Positions 29,679 through 41,137 of a stretch of 64,000 nt of DNA are shown here, one piece after another. The notes under the pieces are model-generated. The model made no database searches and was not told the DNA's origin. It saw only the letters and a program-made list of their open reading frames with translations. The first letter of the stretch is position 1. Each line of letters begins with the position of its first letter. The stretch covers positions 1-64,000 of the forward strand of contig NZ_VIQT01000022.1 in the NCBI RefSeq assembly GCF_010206195.1, in the 5' to 3' direction. The translations under genes and the position numbers were made by a program. Source of the stretch: Anaerotruncus colihominis (lineage in GTDB: Bacteria > Bacillota > Clostridia > Oscillospirales > Ruminococcaceae).

Positions 29679-29865
29679 ATGTTGCAGCAGATGAGGTATG
29701 CTCCCGCTGCTTATAGTGCGCACAGGCTTTGGCGCTTGCTTCACGAATTTTCAGCCGCGGATGAACGCAATGACCGAATTTGATTTCACGGTAGCTCCAA
29801 CCTAACTTGACATAATGCTGTCTGAAATATGCACAGCTTTTACAGATATGGTCCTCCTGATCCAT
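29677..29865 (-). CDS. Small Cys-rich protein, putative metal-binding
   Basis: A 62-residue protein with CKSC at residues 8-11, a third Cys in FGHCVHP (about 33) and a fourth in KACAHY (about 48). This CxxC...C...C layout suggests a zinc or Fe-S knuckle. GGGGTGAG lies 4 bases before ATG 29865. Its stop codon falls in the gyrA terminator. I do not recognise a named family. The 190 bases upstream, up to the phosphate transporter, hold nothing clear. Confidence 0.65.
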   Translation of the reverse strand: MDQEDHICKSCAYFRQHYVKLGWSYREIKFGHCVHPRLKIREASAKACAHYKQREHTSSAAT

Positions 29866-30058
29866 ATACTCACCCCATTTTTGATCGCTTTCGCAATGAC
29901 GGTATCCATTTTCTGTTCAGCGGTAAAATGAACAGATGGAATACATTTGATGGCCTGATTATCAAAAAAAGAGAAGGTAACCCCCGTTACCAGAAAACCC
30001 GGCGGGCCGTGCCCTTCAAGGGAGAGGAAAAAAGGATAGGCGAGGCAATGGACGTCAT

Positions 30059-31861
30059 TTATTTGTCCTGCGCTCGTTTTACCTTCCCAAAATATTTCGT
30101 ACTGTAAACAATGTATTTGTCCTGATAACTGGTATCATGCTGGTCTGCGCGCAAGCGCTTGTAAGCATGGCGGTCGATTTCAACAAGCGAGCTGTCATAG
30201 GTCAGGACGGATTCGCCCACATTTGAACAAAGGTCGGAGATACGTTCGATGTTGGAGAGCGCCTCAACATACGGAAAAGCAGCGTCCACAGTGCATTTGC
30301 CGCGCCGCAGACGGTCGATATGCTTGTCCTTGAGCACTTGTTCAAGCTCGTCGACAACCTCCTCGAGCGGCGCGATATTAGCGGCGGCCGTGCGGTTGAT
30401 ATTCTGGAAGGCGTCGATTGCAAGATCAAGGATTTCATGGACTGCTTCGCTGATCGTGTGCATTTCCTCTGTCGCCTTCTTGGAGAAAGTCGTCTTTGTA
30501 TCAACCATACGATCGGCGCATTCAGCAATATTCTGCGCATGGTCCGCGATACGCTCAAATTCGCCGCATGTGTGCAGCAGCTCGGAGATACTGCGGTTTT
30601 CGCTTTCAGACAATTCGCGCTCTCCAAGCTTGAGAAGATACGTTTCCACACGGTCCTCCAGCTTATCTACAACGTCTTCGTTTTCCTGAATCCGATCGGC
30701 TATTTTTTGATCGTAGTGATCGAGCAGCGTGACAGAGTCAAGGAAATTGCCGCGTGCGAGCAGCGCCATCTGTACGACGGCGCCGCGCACATGCTCAAGC
30801 GCGAGGCCGGGAGAAACAAGAAGACGTTCGTCGAGCGAGGCAACAGTGATTTCCTGCTCGCCCTGACCCGGCTTATCTTTCACAATGGTACAGGCTATCC
30901 GTTCAAGAACTCCAACAAGGGGTATAAAGAGGATGGTAACGGTGAGATTGAAAATCGTATGGAAATTAGCGATTATACCCTTATCGACCGGCAGATCCCA
31001 GAACGCAAAATGAAGGATAGACTGGAAGGCATATCCGCCGATAAAAAACAGAGCCGTACCCAGGACATTGAAGGTCACATGTACGCAGGCGGAACGCTTT
31101 GCGTTTTTGGTAGCGCCAATCGAGGCGAGAATCGGGGTGATCGTTGTACCGATATTTTGGCCCATAATGATGGGAAAGGCCATGCCGAAGGTGATCTGCC
31201 CTGTTGAGGAGAGCGCCTGCAAAATACCGATGGAAGCCGAGGAGGATTGGAGAAGCGCCGTGACGCCTGCGCCGACGAGCACGCCGAGCAGAGGAATGTT
31301 GCCCATTGCTGCAAATGCCGCGGAAAACTGCGGCAGCTCCGCGAGCGGCTTAACGGACGACTCCATCGTAAACATACCAGTAAAGAGGATGCCAAAGCCA
31401 ATAAAAATGGATCCAATATCGCGCACCTTATTGCGTTTGGCCGTCATGATCAGAAGGATACCAACGATACAGGCCAGCGGCGCAAGCGTTGTCGGTTTGA
31501 GAAAACGGAAAAAAAGGTTGGAGGAATCAAGATCAGACAGACGCAGGATATGAGCTGTCACAGTGGTACCGATATTGGCGCCCATGATTACGCCGATGGC
31601 GTTGCGAAGTTTGAGAACCCGTGCGTTAACAAGGCCTACAACAATAACAGTTGTCGCGGATGAGGACTGAATGGCGGCGGTGACGAACGCGCCGAGCAGT
31701 ACGCCCTTGATCACTGTATCTGTCAGCTTCTCAAGCGTTCGTTCCAAACGGCCGCCAGAGGTCTTTTCAAGACCGCTGCCGAGCAGGGACATACCATAAA
31801 GGAACATCGCCAGGCCGCCTAACATACTGATGATCATAAAAATATCCAAACTGTTCACCAC
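30059..31861 (-). CDS. Na/Pi cotransporter family protein with PhoU-like domain
   Basis: A 600-residue membrane protein of the NptA/PNaS family, expected to import phosphate with sodium. The two family signatures QSSSATTVIVVGLVNA (about 65) and LLQSSSASIGILQAL (about 205) mark the inverted repeat units. Eight to ten hydrophobic segments occupy residues 1-320. The C-terminal third (about 350-560) is a PhoU-like helical bundle with many Glu/Asp, probably regulatory. It is transcribed alone, head-on to replication. Confidence 0.9.
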   Translation of the reverse strand: MVNSLDIFMIISMLGGLAMFLYGMSLLGSGLEKTSGGRLERTLEKLTDTVIKGVLLGAFVTAAIQSSSATTVIVVGLVNARVLKLRNAIGVIMGANIGTTVTAHILRLSDLDSSNLFFRFLKPTTLAPLACIVGILLIMTAKRNKVRDIGSIFIGFGILFTGMFTMESSVKPLAELPQFSAAFAAMGNIPLLGVLVGAGVTALLQSSSASIGILQALSSTGQITFGMAFPIIMGQNIGTTITPILASIGATKNAKRSACVHVTFNVLGTALFFIGGYAFQSILHFAFWDLPVDKGIIANFHTIFNLTVTILFIPLVGVLERIACTIVKDKPGQGEQEITVASLDERLLVSPGLALEHVRGAVVQMALLARGNFLDSVTLLDHYDQKIADRIQENEDVVDKLEDRVETYLLKLGERELSESENRSISELLHTCGEFERIADHAQNIAECADRMVDTKTTFSKKATEEMHTISEAVHEILDLAIDAFQNINRTAAANIAPLEEVVDELEQVLKDKHIDRLRRGKCTVDAAFPYVEALSNIERISDLCSNVGESVLTYDSSLVEIDRHAYKRLRADQHDTSYQDKYIVYSTKYFGKVKRAQDK

Positions 31862-32072
31862 TTCATTTTTCTTGAATTTTATACACTTTTTACACTATAC
31901 AATTCCATTATATCGGAAACAGGAATATTTGTATAGCCCTTTTTTTCCCAGTTTAAGCAGCTTTTCTGGTGATACCTCGTATTTGTACAGATGTCCAAAG
32001 CGGATGTAATCTTTTTTTGATCTATTGTCTTTTTTGTCCAACAGCGATATAATATAAAAATAGATCGCCAGA
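31862..32072. other. Upstream region of the transporter, possible gene remnant
   Basis: This AT-rich spacer holds a TATAAT at about 31909 (minus strand) that could serve the transporter. A short minus-strand frame (about 31895-32060) reads KKDYIRFGHLYKYEVSPEKL..., which looks vaguely helix-turn-helix-like but has no start or partner, so it may be a decayed gene. The rest of the gap to 32363 is the element below plus about 125 featureless bases. Confidence 0.4.
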
Positions 32073-32238
32073 TTAGGGCTTGTTTGAAAAAAGAGGGATT
32101 GCCGGATTGTTCGCAAACAGCAGGAGAACGCAAGGGAGAAAACGCAGGAATCCTTTTGGATTCTAAAGCTTTTTAACGCGGTGTCCGCCGCTGTTTGCAG
32201 AAAAAGACGGGTATTTTGATTTTTCAAACAGTCCCTAA
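32073..32238. mobile_element. MITE-like element with 19-bp terminal inverted repeats
   Basis: The left end TTAGGGCTTGTTTGAAAAA and the complement of the right end, TTAGGGACTGTTTGAAAAA, match at 17 of 19 positions. The 166-base element has no credible gene and sits between two genes in opposite operons. TA at both outer edges could be a target duplication. Shorter relatives with the same ends occur at 18704 and 46326. Confidence 0.65.
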
Positions 32239-32363
32239 CTCCGGCAAAGGTCTGATCAGTTAAATATGCTTGCCCAAAGAAGGGCGAAGATGGCAAAATA
32301 GTTGCGCTGCGACTTATAAAATCCTTTGTGTGCGGCGGCAGCTATGGAAAGACTTTTACTTGA

Positions 32364-33266
32364 TCAAAGAAGCGTCGCGATCAAAAGCGTCTCGACCAGG
32401 CGCGCATAAATAGGTTCAAATTCTTGAGTGGGAAGCGGGTTTTTGCCGCGTCCGATTTCAAATGTGAAGCCGGGACGCCGCATACAATCAATAAACCAAT
32501 CCTTAAACCCGCCATGGGAAGCGGTTCCCTCCGGCGACGCCAGCCGGTAGCCGCACGAGGAGGCGAGCACCTGCGCCATTAGCTGGCTTCTGGCGGGCGT
32601 ATGTGGACCGTAGCGATAGTATATTTCTTCGCCTTGTGAATGGAACGCATAGGCTGTACGCGGCCTGAAAGCGACGCAAAAGTTGACAAGCGCGCGTGTT
32701 TCCGGTTCGCTGTGAGGCGCGTGGCCTCCATAGCGCGTCGGGCCGGGCGTGTCGATGCCGGCCGCCCGTTCAAGCTCCTTGAGCTCTTCAAAACCGGCGT
32801 CAAAATTGTGGTTGAGGTCTATCCCGCGGGCGTTGGCCTGCCAATGCAGCGTGTCGCCGCCGCTCGCCTTTTCCACAAACGCCCGCAGATGGCCCGCTGT
32901 ATCGGCGCCGCCGAGCGAAATTTCCATACCGTCGGGGTTGAGGCATGGGACAATTGTAAACGGCCGGTTTTCAAGGGTATGGGTCAAATCAATATCAGCC
33001 AGCGGCTCACATGTTGATATGGCGCGTGCGGCATCCTCGGCGAAGCGCAGAAGCAGCATGGTTGTCAACCATTCCATCCCGTGTACGCCGCCGACGAGCA
33101 GCGCCCCGCCGCCGCCTTTTCCAAAGCCAAGCGCATAAAGTCCGCGGCCAAGTACGGATTTGCCGATCGGAAAGGCGTGTATAAACGGGTATTCGTCGCG
33201 CAATGCGCACACTGCCTGCCGGATATGCTCAAAGCGGGGCGGCTGTCTGTAAAATCCGTCAAACAT
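32364..33266 (-). CDS. M14-family zinc carboxypeptidase
   Basis: A 300-residue M14 peptidase. Zinc ligands are in GGVHGMEW (H..E, about 60) and FHSQGEEI (His about 218). Further signatures are NPDGME, NARGIDLNHNF and the catalytic Glu in FTFEIGRGKNPLP (about 273). There is no signal peptide, so it acts inside the cell or in the spore compartment. Some M14 proteins of spore formers cut gamma-D-Glu-diamino acid bonds of murein peptides; that activity is plausible here but inferred. Divergent from the Nudix gene. Confidence 0.88.
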   Translation of the reverse strand: MFDGFYRQPPRFEHIRQAVCALRDEYPFIHAFPIGKSVLGRGLYALGFGKGGGGALLVGGVHGMEWLTTMLLLRFAEDAARAISTCEPLADIDLTHTLENRPFTIVPCLNPDGMEISLGGADTAGHLRAFVEKASGGDTLHWQANARGIDLNHNFDAGFEELKELERAAGIDTPGPTRYGGHAPHSEPETRALVNFCVAFRPRTAYAFHSQGEEIYYRYGPHTPARSQLMAQVLASSCGYRLASPEGTASHGGFKDWFIDCMRRPGFTFEIGRGKNPLPTQEFEPIYARLVETLLIATLL

Positions 33267-33403
33267 ATTGTTTCACCTCTGAACCCAGTGTATGTGCCAA
33301 AATGCTTGTATTATGGCAGTTCGACGCAAAAAAAGGGGATTTGAGGCGGACATGCAAATTCAGAGCCCAAAAACAAGGCGGGATGAGCAAGGGGGATTGC
33401 CAA

Positions 33404-33952
33404 TTGGCACATTATGAAAAAACAATTGATTCCAAGGTGATTTATGAGGGAAAGATCCTGACGCTGCGCCGCGATACAGTGGAATTGGAAAATGGAAATC
33501 ACGCGGCGCGCGAGGTGGTTGACCATCCGGGCGGCGTGGCGGTCCTGGCCATCGATGAGCATGAACATATTTTGTTTGTGTCTCAGTTTCGTTATCCGTT
33601 TGGCGGCGTCCTGCTCGAACTGCCGGCCGGCAAGCTGGAGCGCGGGGAGAATCCACAGGAATGCGGCGTCCGCGAACTATCGGAGGAATGCGGCTGCAAG
33701 GCGGACTGTTTTGTCCCACTTGCGAGGATGTATCCAACCTGTGCGTATGATACGGAGATTATACATATTTTTCTTGCAACCGGCCTTCACCAGGCGCGGC
33801 AGCACCTTGACGACGACGAGTTTTTAACCGTCCGGCGCATTCCTGTGGAAAAAGCGATACAGATGGTGCTTGACGGAGAGATCCCGGACGCAAAAACGCA
33901 GATTGGAATTCTCAAATATGATGCCCTGCGCCGGCGCGGCAATCAAAACTGA
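33404..33952 (+). CDS. Nudix hydrolase, ADP-ribose pyrophosphatase type
   Basis: A protein of about 182 residues resembling NudF/YqkG. The Nudix box is intact: GKLERGENPQECGVRELSEE, ending ...ECG. The N-terminal strand block is YEKTIDSKVIYEGKILTLRRD, and FVSQFRYP is the usual substrate-side motif. I chose TTG 33404 because AAGGGGG lies 8 bases upstream; ATG 33383 would add seven residues. The expected reaction is ADP-ribose to AMP plus ribose 5-phosphate. Confidence 0.88.
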   Translation: MAHYEKTIDSKVIYEGKILTLRRDTVELENGNHAAREVVDHPGGVAVLAIDEHEHILFVSQFRYPFGGVLLELPAGKLERGENPQECGVRELSEECGCKADCFVPLARMYPTCAYDTEIIHIFLATGLHQARQHLDDDEFLTVRRIPVEKAIQMVLDGEIPDAKTQIGILKYDALRRRGNQN

Positions 33953-33966
33953 AAACAAGGCTTTAA

Positions 33967-34004
33967 AATTGGCCATGCCGGTTTTTAAACCGGCATGGCC
34001 AATT
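33967..34004. repeat. Perfect 18-bp inverted repeat downstream of the Nudix gene
   Basis: AATTGGCCATGCCGGTTT and its exact complement are separated by TT. It could end transcription of the Nudix gene, but what follows is GATATC, not a T run. The remaining 200 bases before the deacetylase gene show no clear signal. Confidence 0.75.
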
Positions 34005-34208
34005 GATATCTGTAAAATAGTCCGGCCAATGCCTGAAAATCAATATTACAGCGCACTTAATAAAAGAGAGTATAAAAATTTGGAAATTTATACCGATTGT
34101 CCAAAGTAGTAATTTTTCATTTTCTGCACACACTAACACCGAAGTAACCATGTTATTTCAAGCTGTATTTCTTGGTTTCCCAGTTTAATTGTGAAAGGAA
34201 GAAATCCA

Positions 34209-35204
34209 ATGAAAGCAATCAAAGCGATTTTCGCGGCGGCTTTGACGCTCGCGCTGGTCGTTTCCATGGCTGCATGTACGTCCCGCAATGAGGATAATCT
34301 GCAGTCGTCGAGCGTTGCGAATTCGTCGTCGGCCGCGTCTGTGGCCCCGTCGACGCCGTCTGCCCCGTCCACACCGCATTCCGCGGCTTCGCATGGCCTT
34401 GCCTCCGATCTGGGAGATGTGGCGAGCGACATCCGTTCCGGCGTGGCCAGCATGGTAACGCCGACCATGAGCACCGATTTTGACAAAATCGGTGCTCTGG
34501 GCGGCAGCCAGATCAAGTGGGGGCCAGGCGTGCAGGTCGATGAAGCCAATCGGACGATCGCTCCAATCGGCTTGCAAGAGCAGTATGGAGAATACAGCGC
34601 CTGGTTTATTGCGCCGGACGACTGTGGTAAATTTTACTTAACGTTTGATGAAGGCTATGAAAACGGCTACACCGCTGAAATTCTTGACGTGCTCAAGGAA
34701 AAAAATTGCAGCGCAGTTTTTTTTGTGACGCTGCCCTATGTGCAGTCGTGTCCCGAGCTGGTGCAGCGCATGATCGATGAGGGACATGTTGTCGGCAACC
34801 ATACAAGCCATCACTGGAATCCAACCTCCAAATCGATTGACGATGCGGCTGAGGATATCCGGGAACTTCACAACTATGTGCTGGAGAACTTTGGCTACGA
34901 GATGACGCTCTATCGCCCGCCCGAGGGCGCCTTCAGCGAACAGACGCTCGCGATGGCGCAGAGCCTTGGATATACAACGTGCCTGTGGAGCTTTGCATAC
35001 AAGGATTACGATCCAAATGATCAGCGCGGCCATGACGCGGCGCTCGCCTATACAGAAAAGTTTATCCATGAAGGAGCGATTTATTTACTGCATGCAGTCA
35101 GCAGTGACAATGCTTCTATCCTTGGAGAATTGATCGACGCCGTGCGCGCAAAGGGGTTGGAAGTTTCAAAGTGGGACCTGCCCTATTGCCCGCCAAAATC
35201 GTAA
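34209..35204 (+). CDS. Polysaccharide deacetylase lipoprotein, PdaA-like
   Basis: A 331-residue lipoprotein: signal LTLALVVSMAAC with the lipobox Cys at about 20, then an 80-residue Ser/Ala-rich linker. The NodB/carbohydrate-esterase-4 domain (about 140-320) has TFDEGYENGYT (metal Asp), GHVVGNHTSHHW (metal His pair), RPPEGAFSE and LLHAVS. The TFDxGYENGYT form is typical of PdaA, which makes muramic-delta-lactam in spore cortex; the second Asp/Asn position is Glu here. ATG 34209 has AAAGGAAG upstream. Confidence 0.87.
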   Translation: MKAIKAIFAAALTLALVVSMAACTSRNEDNLQSSSVANSSSAASVAPSTPSAPSTPHSAASHGLASDLGDVASDIRSGVASMVTPTMSTDFDKIGALGGSQIKWGPGVQVDEANRTIAPIGLQEQYGEYSAWFIAPDDCGKFYLTFDEGYENGYTAEILDVLKEKNCSAVFFVTLPYVQSCPELVQRMIDEGHVVGNHTSHHWNPTSKSIDDAAEDIRELHNYVLENFGYEMTLYRPPEGAFSEQTLAMAQSLGYTTCLWSFAYKDYDPNDQRGHDAALAYTEKFIHEGAIYLLHAVSSDNASILGELIDAVRAKGLEVSKWDLPYCPPKS

Positions 35205-35339
35205 GGCGCCCGGCGCATCAGCCATAAACGAAGATAAAGAAACGCTCCGTATCGGCCGGCAGACGGCGGTACAGGGCGTTTTGGCGTTAGAATGGACGGA
35301 GGGAAAAACAGAGCGGCGTTCTCCCAAAACGGTGAAAGC

Positions 35340-35560
35340 TTGCAGGAGATCGCGCCAGCCGCGCGGCGTCTGGCACGCCTCCTGCTGGCGGAAGACCCTG
35401 CGTCTGAACAGGCTCTTGCGGCCTGCGGGCCGCGCTATTATGAGGGCTGCGGCCCGGGGAAAGGGCGCTGCCCTCGAAAAAAGGCAAGACCCGCGAGGGG
35501 CCTTGCCTTTTTTCTCACCCGCCGCCTTTTGAAAAAGGCGGGCGAAAACTTTTGATTACG
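35340..35560 (+). repeat. R3 repeat copy a, containing a terminator
   Basis: About 220 bases that recur inverted at 40669-40915. It includes CCGCGCGGCGTCTG, GCGGCCTGCGG, GAGGGCTGCGGCCC and a terminator-like stem AAGGCAAGACCC/GGGGCCTTGCCTT (about 35483-35514) followed by CACCCGCCGCCTTTTGAAAA. It follows the PdaA-like gene by about 130 bases and can end its transcript. An 87-codon open frame here is probably not a gene. Confidence 0.8.
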
Positions 35561-35576
35561 ATGCGCTAATCTTTCT

Positions 35577-35733
35577 GTTCGCGGCGCAGCCGATTAAAGT
35601 TTTTCGCCGAGGCCTTTTTTCAAAAAGGCCGGAGCGCAGCCGACTAAGTTTTTCGCCGAAGCCTTTTTTCAAAAAGGCTGGAGCGCAGCCGACTAAAGTT
35701 TTTCGCCGAAGCCTTTTTTCAAAAAGGCTGGGG
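35577..35733 (+). repeat. R1 repeat copy C, three tandem hairpin units
   Basis: Three units of about 50 bases, each GCGCAGCCGACTAAAGTTTTTC-like followed by GCCTTTTTTCAAAAAGGC. The last ends within a few bases of the secA stop codon, so it can form the 3' end of the secA message. Copies within the array differ at paired positions (GGCC/GGCC versus AGCC/GGCT), which keeps the stems. Confidence 0.88.
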
Positions 35734-35734
35734 G

Positions 35735-38476
<2,742 letters not shown>

Positions 38477-38599
38477 TTTGTCACCTCATCCTATATTCCC
38501 GACCCTGGCAGCGCAAAGAAACGCTGTTTATTTGGACCGCTTCACAGGTTCCCTTTGCGCGCAGGCGCTTTCGCCTTTGCATTTGCGCACAATTCAACT

Positions 38600-38627
38600 T
38601 ATATAGTTTACTCCCAGCCGCCGTCAA
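38600..38627 (-). promoter_or_regulatory. secA promoter
   Basis: TTGACG (38622-38627) and TATATA (38600-38605) on the minus strand with a 16-base spacer, about 125 bases before secA. The leader includes GCGCAAAG repeats that could fold. Confidence 0.65.
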
Positions 38628-38758
38628 TGTCAACAGATTCCAGCGTTTTTAAACCCTTGCGGCCGCGTGCAGACGGATATCTTTATTATATACAAAAAAT
38701 CGCCCGAAATCAGGACGAAATTGTTGTCCAAGAATTAACAAAAGCTTAACAAATCCCC

Positions 38759-38787
38759 TTGCGTGCGCGCGGCGAAATGCCTATAAT
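38759..38787 (+). promoter_or_regulatory. Promoter of the Fe-S scaffold/GGGtGRT operon
   Basis: TTGCGT (38759-38764) and TATAAT (38782-38787) with a 17-base spacer, 45 bases before the start codon. The -10 is perfect. Confidence 0.7.
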
Positions 38788-38831
38788 AAGAAATGGACAA
38801 CCCGTTTTAAAAAACCGAAAGGAGCACCGAT

Positions 38832-39524
38832 ATGAACTATTCCCATGAAGTGGAGAGAATGTGTGTTCTCGCCAAAGGCCCCAAGCATGGACCCGCCCCG
38901 ATCCCGGAAGAGGGCAAATGGGTCAAGGCTTATGAAATCAAGGATATTTCCGGCCTGACGCACGGCGTGGGCTGGTGCGCCCCGCAGCAGGGCGCGTGCA
39001 AGCTGACGCTGAACGTCAAGGAGGGCGTCATCGAGGAGGCGCTCGTTGAAACGCTTGGCTGTTCCGGCATGACGCATTCGGCGGCGATGGCCGGCGAAAT
39101 CCTGCCCGGCAAGACGATCCTCGAGGCGCTCAACACCGACCTGGTCTGCGATGCGATCAACGTCGCCATGCGCGAGCTGTTTTTGCAGATTGTTTACGGC
39201 CGCAGCCAGACCGCGTTTTCCGAGGGCGGCCTGCCCATCGGCGCGGGACTTGAGGATCTGGGCAAGGGCCTGCGTTCGCAGGTCGGCACAATTTTCTCCA
39301 CCAACGCCAAAGGCGTGCGTTATCTCGAGCTGGCCGAAGGATATATCCTGTCCGTAGCGGTTGACAACAACAACGAGGCCATCGGTTACAAGTTTGTCCG
39401 CGTAGGCAAAATGCTTGAGGATATCCGTCACGGCGTCGACCCGAAGGAAGCGTATGAAAAGAATATCGGTACCTACGGCCGCTATGCTGACGCACCGAAA
39501 TATATCGATCCGCGTGAAGAATAA
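38832..39524 (+). CDS. Fe-S cluster assembly scaffold-like protein (partner of GGGtGRT protein)
   Basis: A 230-residue protein related to NifU/IscU-type scaffolds. Possible cluster ligands are Cys in WCAPQQGACKL (about 53-60) and TLGCSGMTHSA (about 78), the latter like the NifU GCxA/S motif. AAAGGAG lies 8 bases before ATG 38832. It is 20 bases upstream of a GGGtGRT protein; the two genes are an established pair in anaerobic Firmicutes, without a proven role. Codon use is strongly biased to C/G thirds, which suggests high expression. Confidence 0.8.
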   Translation: MNYSHEVERMCVLAKGPKHGPAPIPEEGKWVKAYEIKDISGLTHGVGWCAPQQGACKLTLNVKEGVIEEALVETLGCSGMTHSAAMAGEILPGKTILEALNTDLVCDAINVAMRELFLQIVYGRSQTAFSEGGLPIGAGLEDLGKGLRSQVGTIFSTNAKGVRYLELAEGYILSVAVDNNNEAIGYKFVRVGKMLEDIRHGVDPKEAYEKNIGTYGRYADAPKYIDPREE

Positions 39525-39544
39525 AGGGAGAGGGAGGTAACAAC

Positions 39545-40543
39545 ATGGTTAAGTTTGAAGGACAGGAAAGAAGAATGCCCAAAATCAACGCGTGCCTGGC
39601 GGAATATGGCATGGCTTCCCTTGAGGATGCGCGTGCCGTTTGCCTCGATAAGGGCATCGATGTTGAAAAAATCGTGAAGGGCGTGCAGCCCATCGCGTTT
39701 GAAAACGCTGTCTGGGCGTATACGCTCGGCGTGGCTGTCGCGCTCAAAAAGGGCTGCAAAAAGGCCGCCGACGCTTCCGAAGCCATTGGTATCGGCTTGC
39801 AGGCCTTCTGTGTCCCCGGTTCTGTCGCTGAAACGCGCTCTGTCGGACTTGGTCACGGAAATCTTGGCGCGATGCTCCTGCGCGACGAGACAAAGTGCTT
39901 TTGCTTCCTCGCCGGCCACGAGTCGTTTGCCGCCGCCGAAGGCGCTATCGGCATTGCCCGCAACGCCAACAAGGCCCGCAAAGAGCCGCTGCGCGTCATC
40001 CTCAACGGCCTTGGCAAGGACGCTGCCTATATTATTTCCCGCATCAACGGCTTTACGTATGTTGAGACGGACTACGATTTCGCCACAAGCGAGCTGAAGG
40101 TAGTCGGCGAGACGCCGTATTCCGACGGCGAACGCTCCAAGGTCAAGGTTTACGGCGCCAACGACGTGCTTGAGGGCGTCGCCATCATGAAACATGAGAA
40201 GGTCGACGTTTCCATCACGGGCAACTCGACAAACCCGACACGTTTCCAGCACCTCGTTGCCGGCACGTACAAGAAATGGTCGTATGAGAACGGCGTCAAA
40301 TATTTCTCGGTCGCTTCCGGCGGCGGCACAGGCCGCACGCTCCATCCGGACAACATGGCTGCCGGCCCGGCTTCCTATGGCCTGACCGATTCCATGGGCC
40401 GTATGCACGGCGACGCGCAGTTCGCCGGTTCGTCCTCTGTCCCGGCGCACGTCGAGATGATGGGACTCATCGGCATGGGCAACAACCCGATGGTCGGCGC
40501 GACCGTCGCCTGCGCTGTCGCCGTCGAAGAAGCCCTCAAGTAA
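39545..40543 (+). CDS. GGGtGRT protein
   Basis: A 332-residue soluble protein carrying the name-giving GGGTGRT (about 260, in SVASGGGTGRTLHPDN). Glycine-rich blocks such as GLGHGNLGAML and LGKDAAYIISRINGF occur. Cys at CFCFLAGHES (about 120) could bind metal or cluster. The family is common in anaerobic Clostridia and Bacteroidetes and is annotated by this motif alone. Together with the scaffold-like gene it may form an Fe-S-dependent system. An R1 hairpin begins 9 bases after its stop and probably ends the message. Confidence 0.85.
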   Translation: MVKFEGQERRMPKINACLAEYGMASLEDARAVCLDKGIDVEKIVKGVQPIAFENAVWAYTLGVAVALKKGCKKAADASEAIGIGLQAFCVPGSVAETRSVGLGHGNLGAMLLRDETKCFCFLAGHESFAAAEGAIGIARNANKARKEPLRVILNGLGKDAAYIISRINGFTYVETDYDFATSELKVVGETPYSDGERSKVKVYGANDVLEGVAIMKHEKVDVSITGNSTNPTRFQHLVAGTYKKWSYENGVKYFSVASGGGTGRTLHPDNMAAGPASYGLTDSMGRMHGDAQFAGSSSVPAHVEMMGLIGMGNNPMVGATVACAVAVEEALK

Positions 40544-40551
40544 CGCCCCGC

Positions 40552-40668
40552 TTTTTTGAAAAAAAGCTTGGCAAAAAACTTTAGTCGGCTGTGCCGCGAA
40601 CAGTGGGATAGGTTCCGGTATTTATACAGGCTGTGCCGCGAACAGTGGGGCAGGCCCTGCATAATTAG
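40552..40668 (-). repeat. R1 repeat copy D (after the GGGtGRT gene)
   Basis: Read on the minus strand: two CCTGCCCCACTGTTCGCGGC / GCACAGCC modules, AAGTTTTTTGCCAAGC and one A/T-stem hairpin. The hairpin abuts the 3' end of the plus-strand gene. Confidence 0.8.
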
Positions 40669-40915
40669 TTTTACGCCGCGGCGATCAAAAGTTTTCGCCC
40701 GCCTTTTTCAAAAGGCGGCGGGTGAGAAAAAAGGCAAGGCCCCTCGTGGGTCTTGCCTTTTTTCGAGGGCGGAGCCCTTTTCCTGGGCCGCAGCCCTCGT
40801 AAAAAGCGCGGACCGCAGGCCGCAAGAATCCTGTTCAAACGCAGGGCCTTGCGTCAGCAAAAGCCGTGACAGACGCCGCGCGGCTGGCGTGGATTTTGCA
40901 AGCGCCTGCTTTTTT
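40669..40915 (-). repeat. R3 repeat copy b (inverted relative to copy a)
   Basis: The reverse complement matches 35340-35560 over some 220 bases, with identical blocks GAGGGGCCTTGCCTTTTTTC and CACCCGCCGCCTTTTGAAAA. The terminator-like stem is at about 40728-40760. It lies between two R1 copies, with no gene. Confidence 0.8.
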
Positions 40916-41085
40916 GAAAAAAAGGTAAGCTAAAAAACTTTCCGGCTTTTTTGAAAAAAAGCCTCGGCAAAAAACTTTAATCGGCTGCGCCGCGAACAGC
41001 GGGATAGGTTCCGGTATTTATACAGGCTGCGCCGCGAACAGTGGGGCAGGCCCTGCGTTTATACAGGCTGCGCCGTAATAGAGAG
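40916..41085 (-). repeat. R1 repeat copy E
   Basis: On the minus strand: three GCGGCGCAGCCTGTATAAA-type modules, then two A/T-stem hairpins (GGCTTTTTTTCAAAAAAGCC type and a degenerate one). It is arranged head-to-tail with copy D around R3b, so 40552-41085 is a composite repeat block without coding capacity. Confidence 0.8.
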
Positions 41086-41103
41086 CCAGGAATACAAAAA
41101 AGA

Positions 41104-41129
41104 GGCCGCCGCGCAAACGCGCGGCGGCC
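41104..41129 (-). terminator. Terminator of the membrane-protein pseudogene
   Basis: GGCCGCCGCGC/GCGCGGCGGCC around a 4-base loop, with CTCTTTTTTG following on the minus strand. Confidence 0.9.
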
Positions 41130-41137
41130 CGGTTTTT

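Noticed and set aside
30320-31207. 295-codon frame antisense to the Na/Pi transporter
   Set aside because: Composition of a shadow frame; no ribosome site or known motif.
31895-32296. Small minus-strand frames around the MITE-like element
   Set aside because: They span the element's terminal repeats and have no ribosome site; at most a decayed gene.
35281-35555. Open frames within R3a and a partly similar translation in R3b
   Set aside because: Similarity between the two copies is at DNA level and both contain terminator stems; no start signals.
35577-35733. CRISPR-like tandem units in R1 copy C
   Set aside because: Only three units without variable spacers, and each unit is a hairpin; no cas genes nearby.
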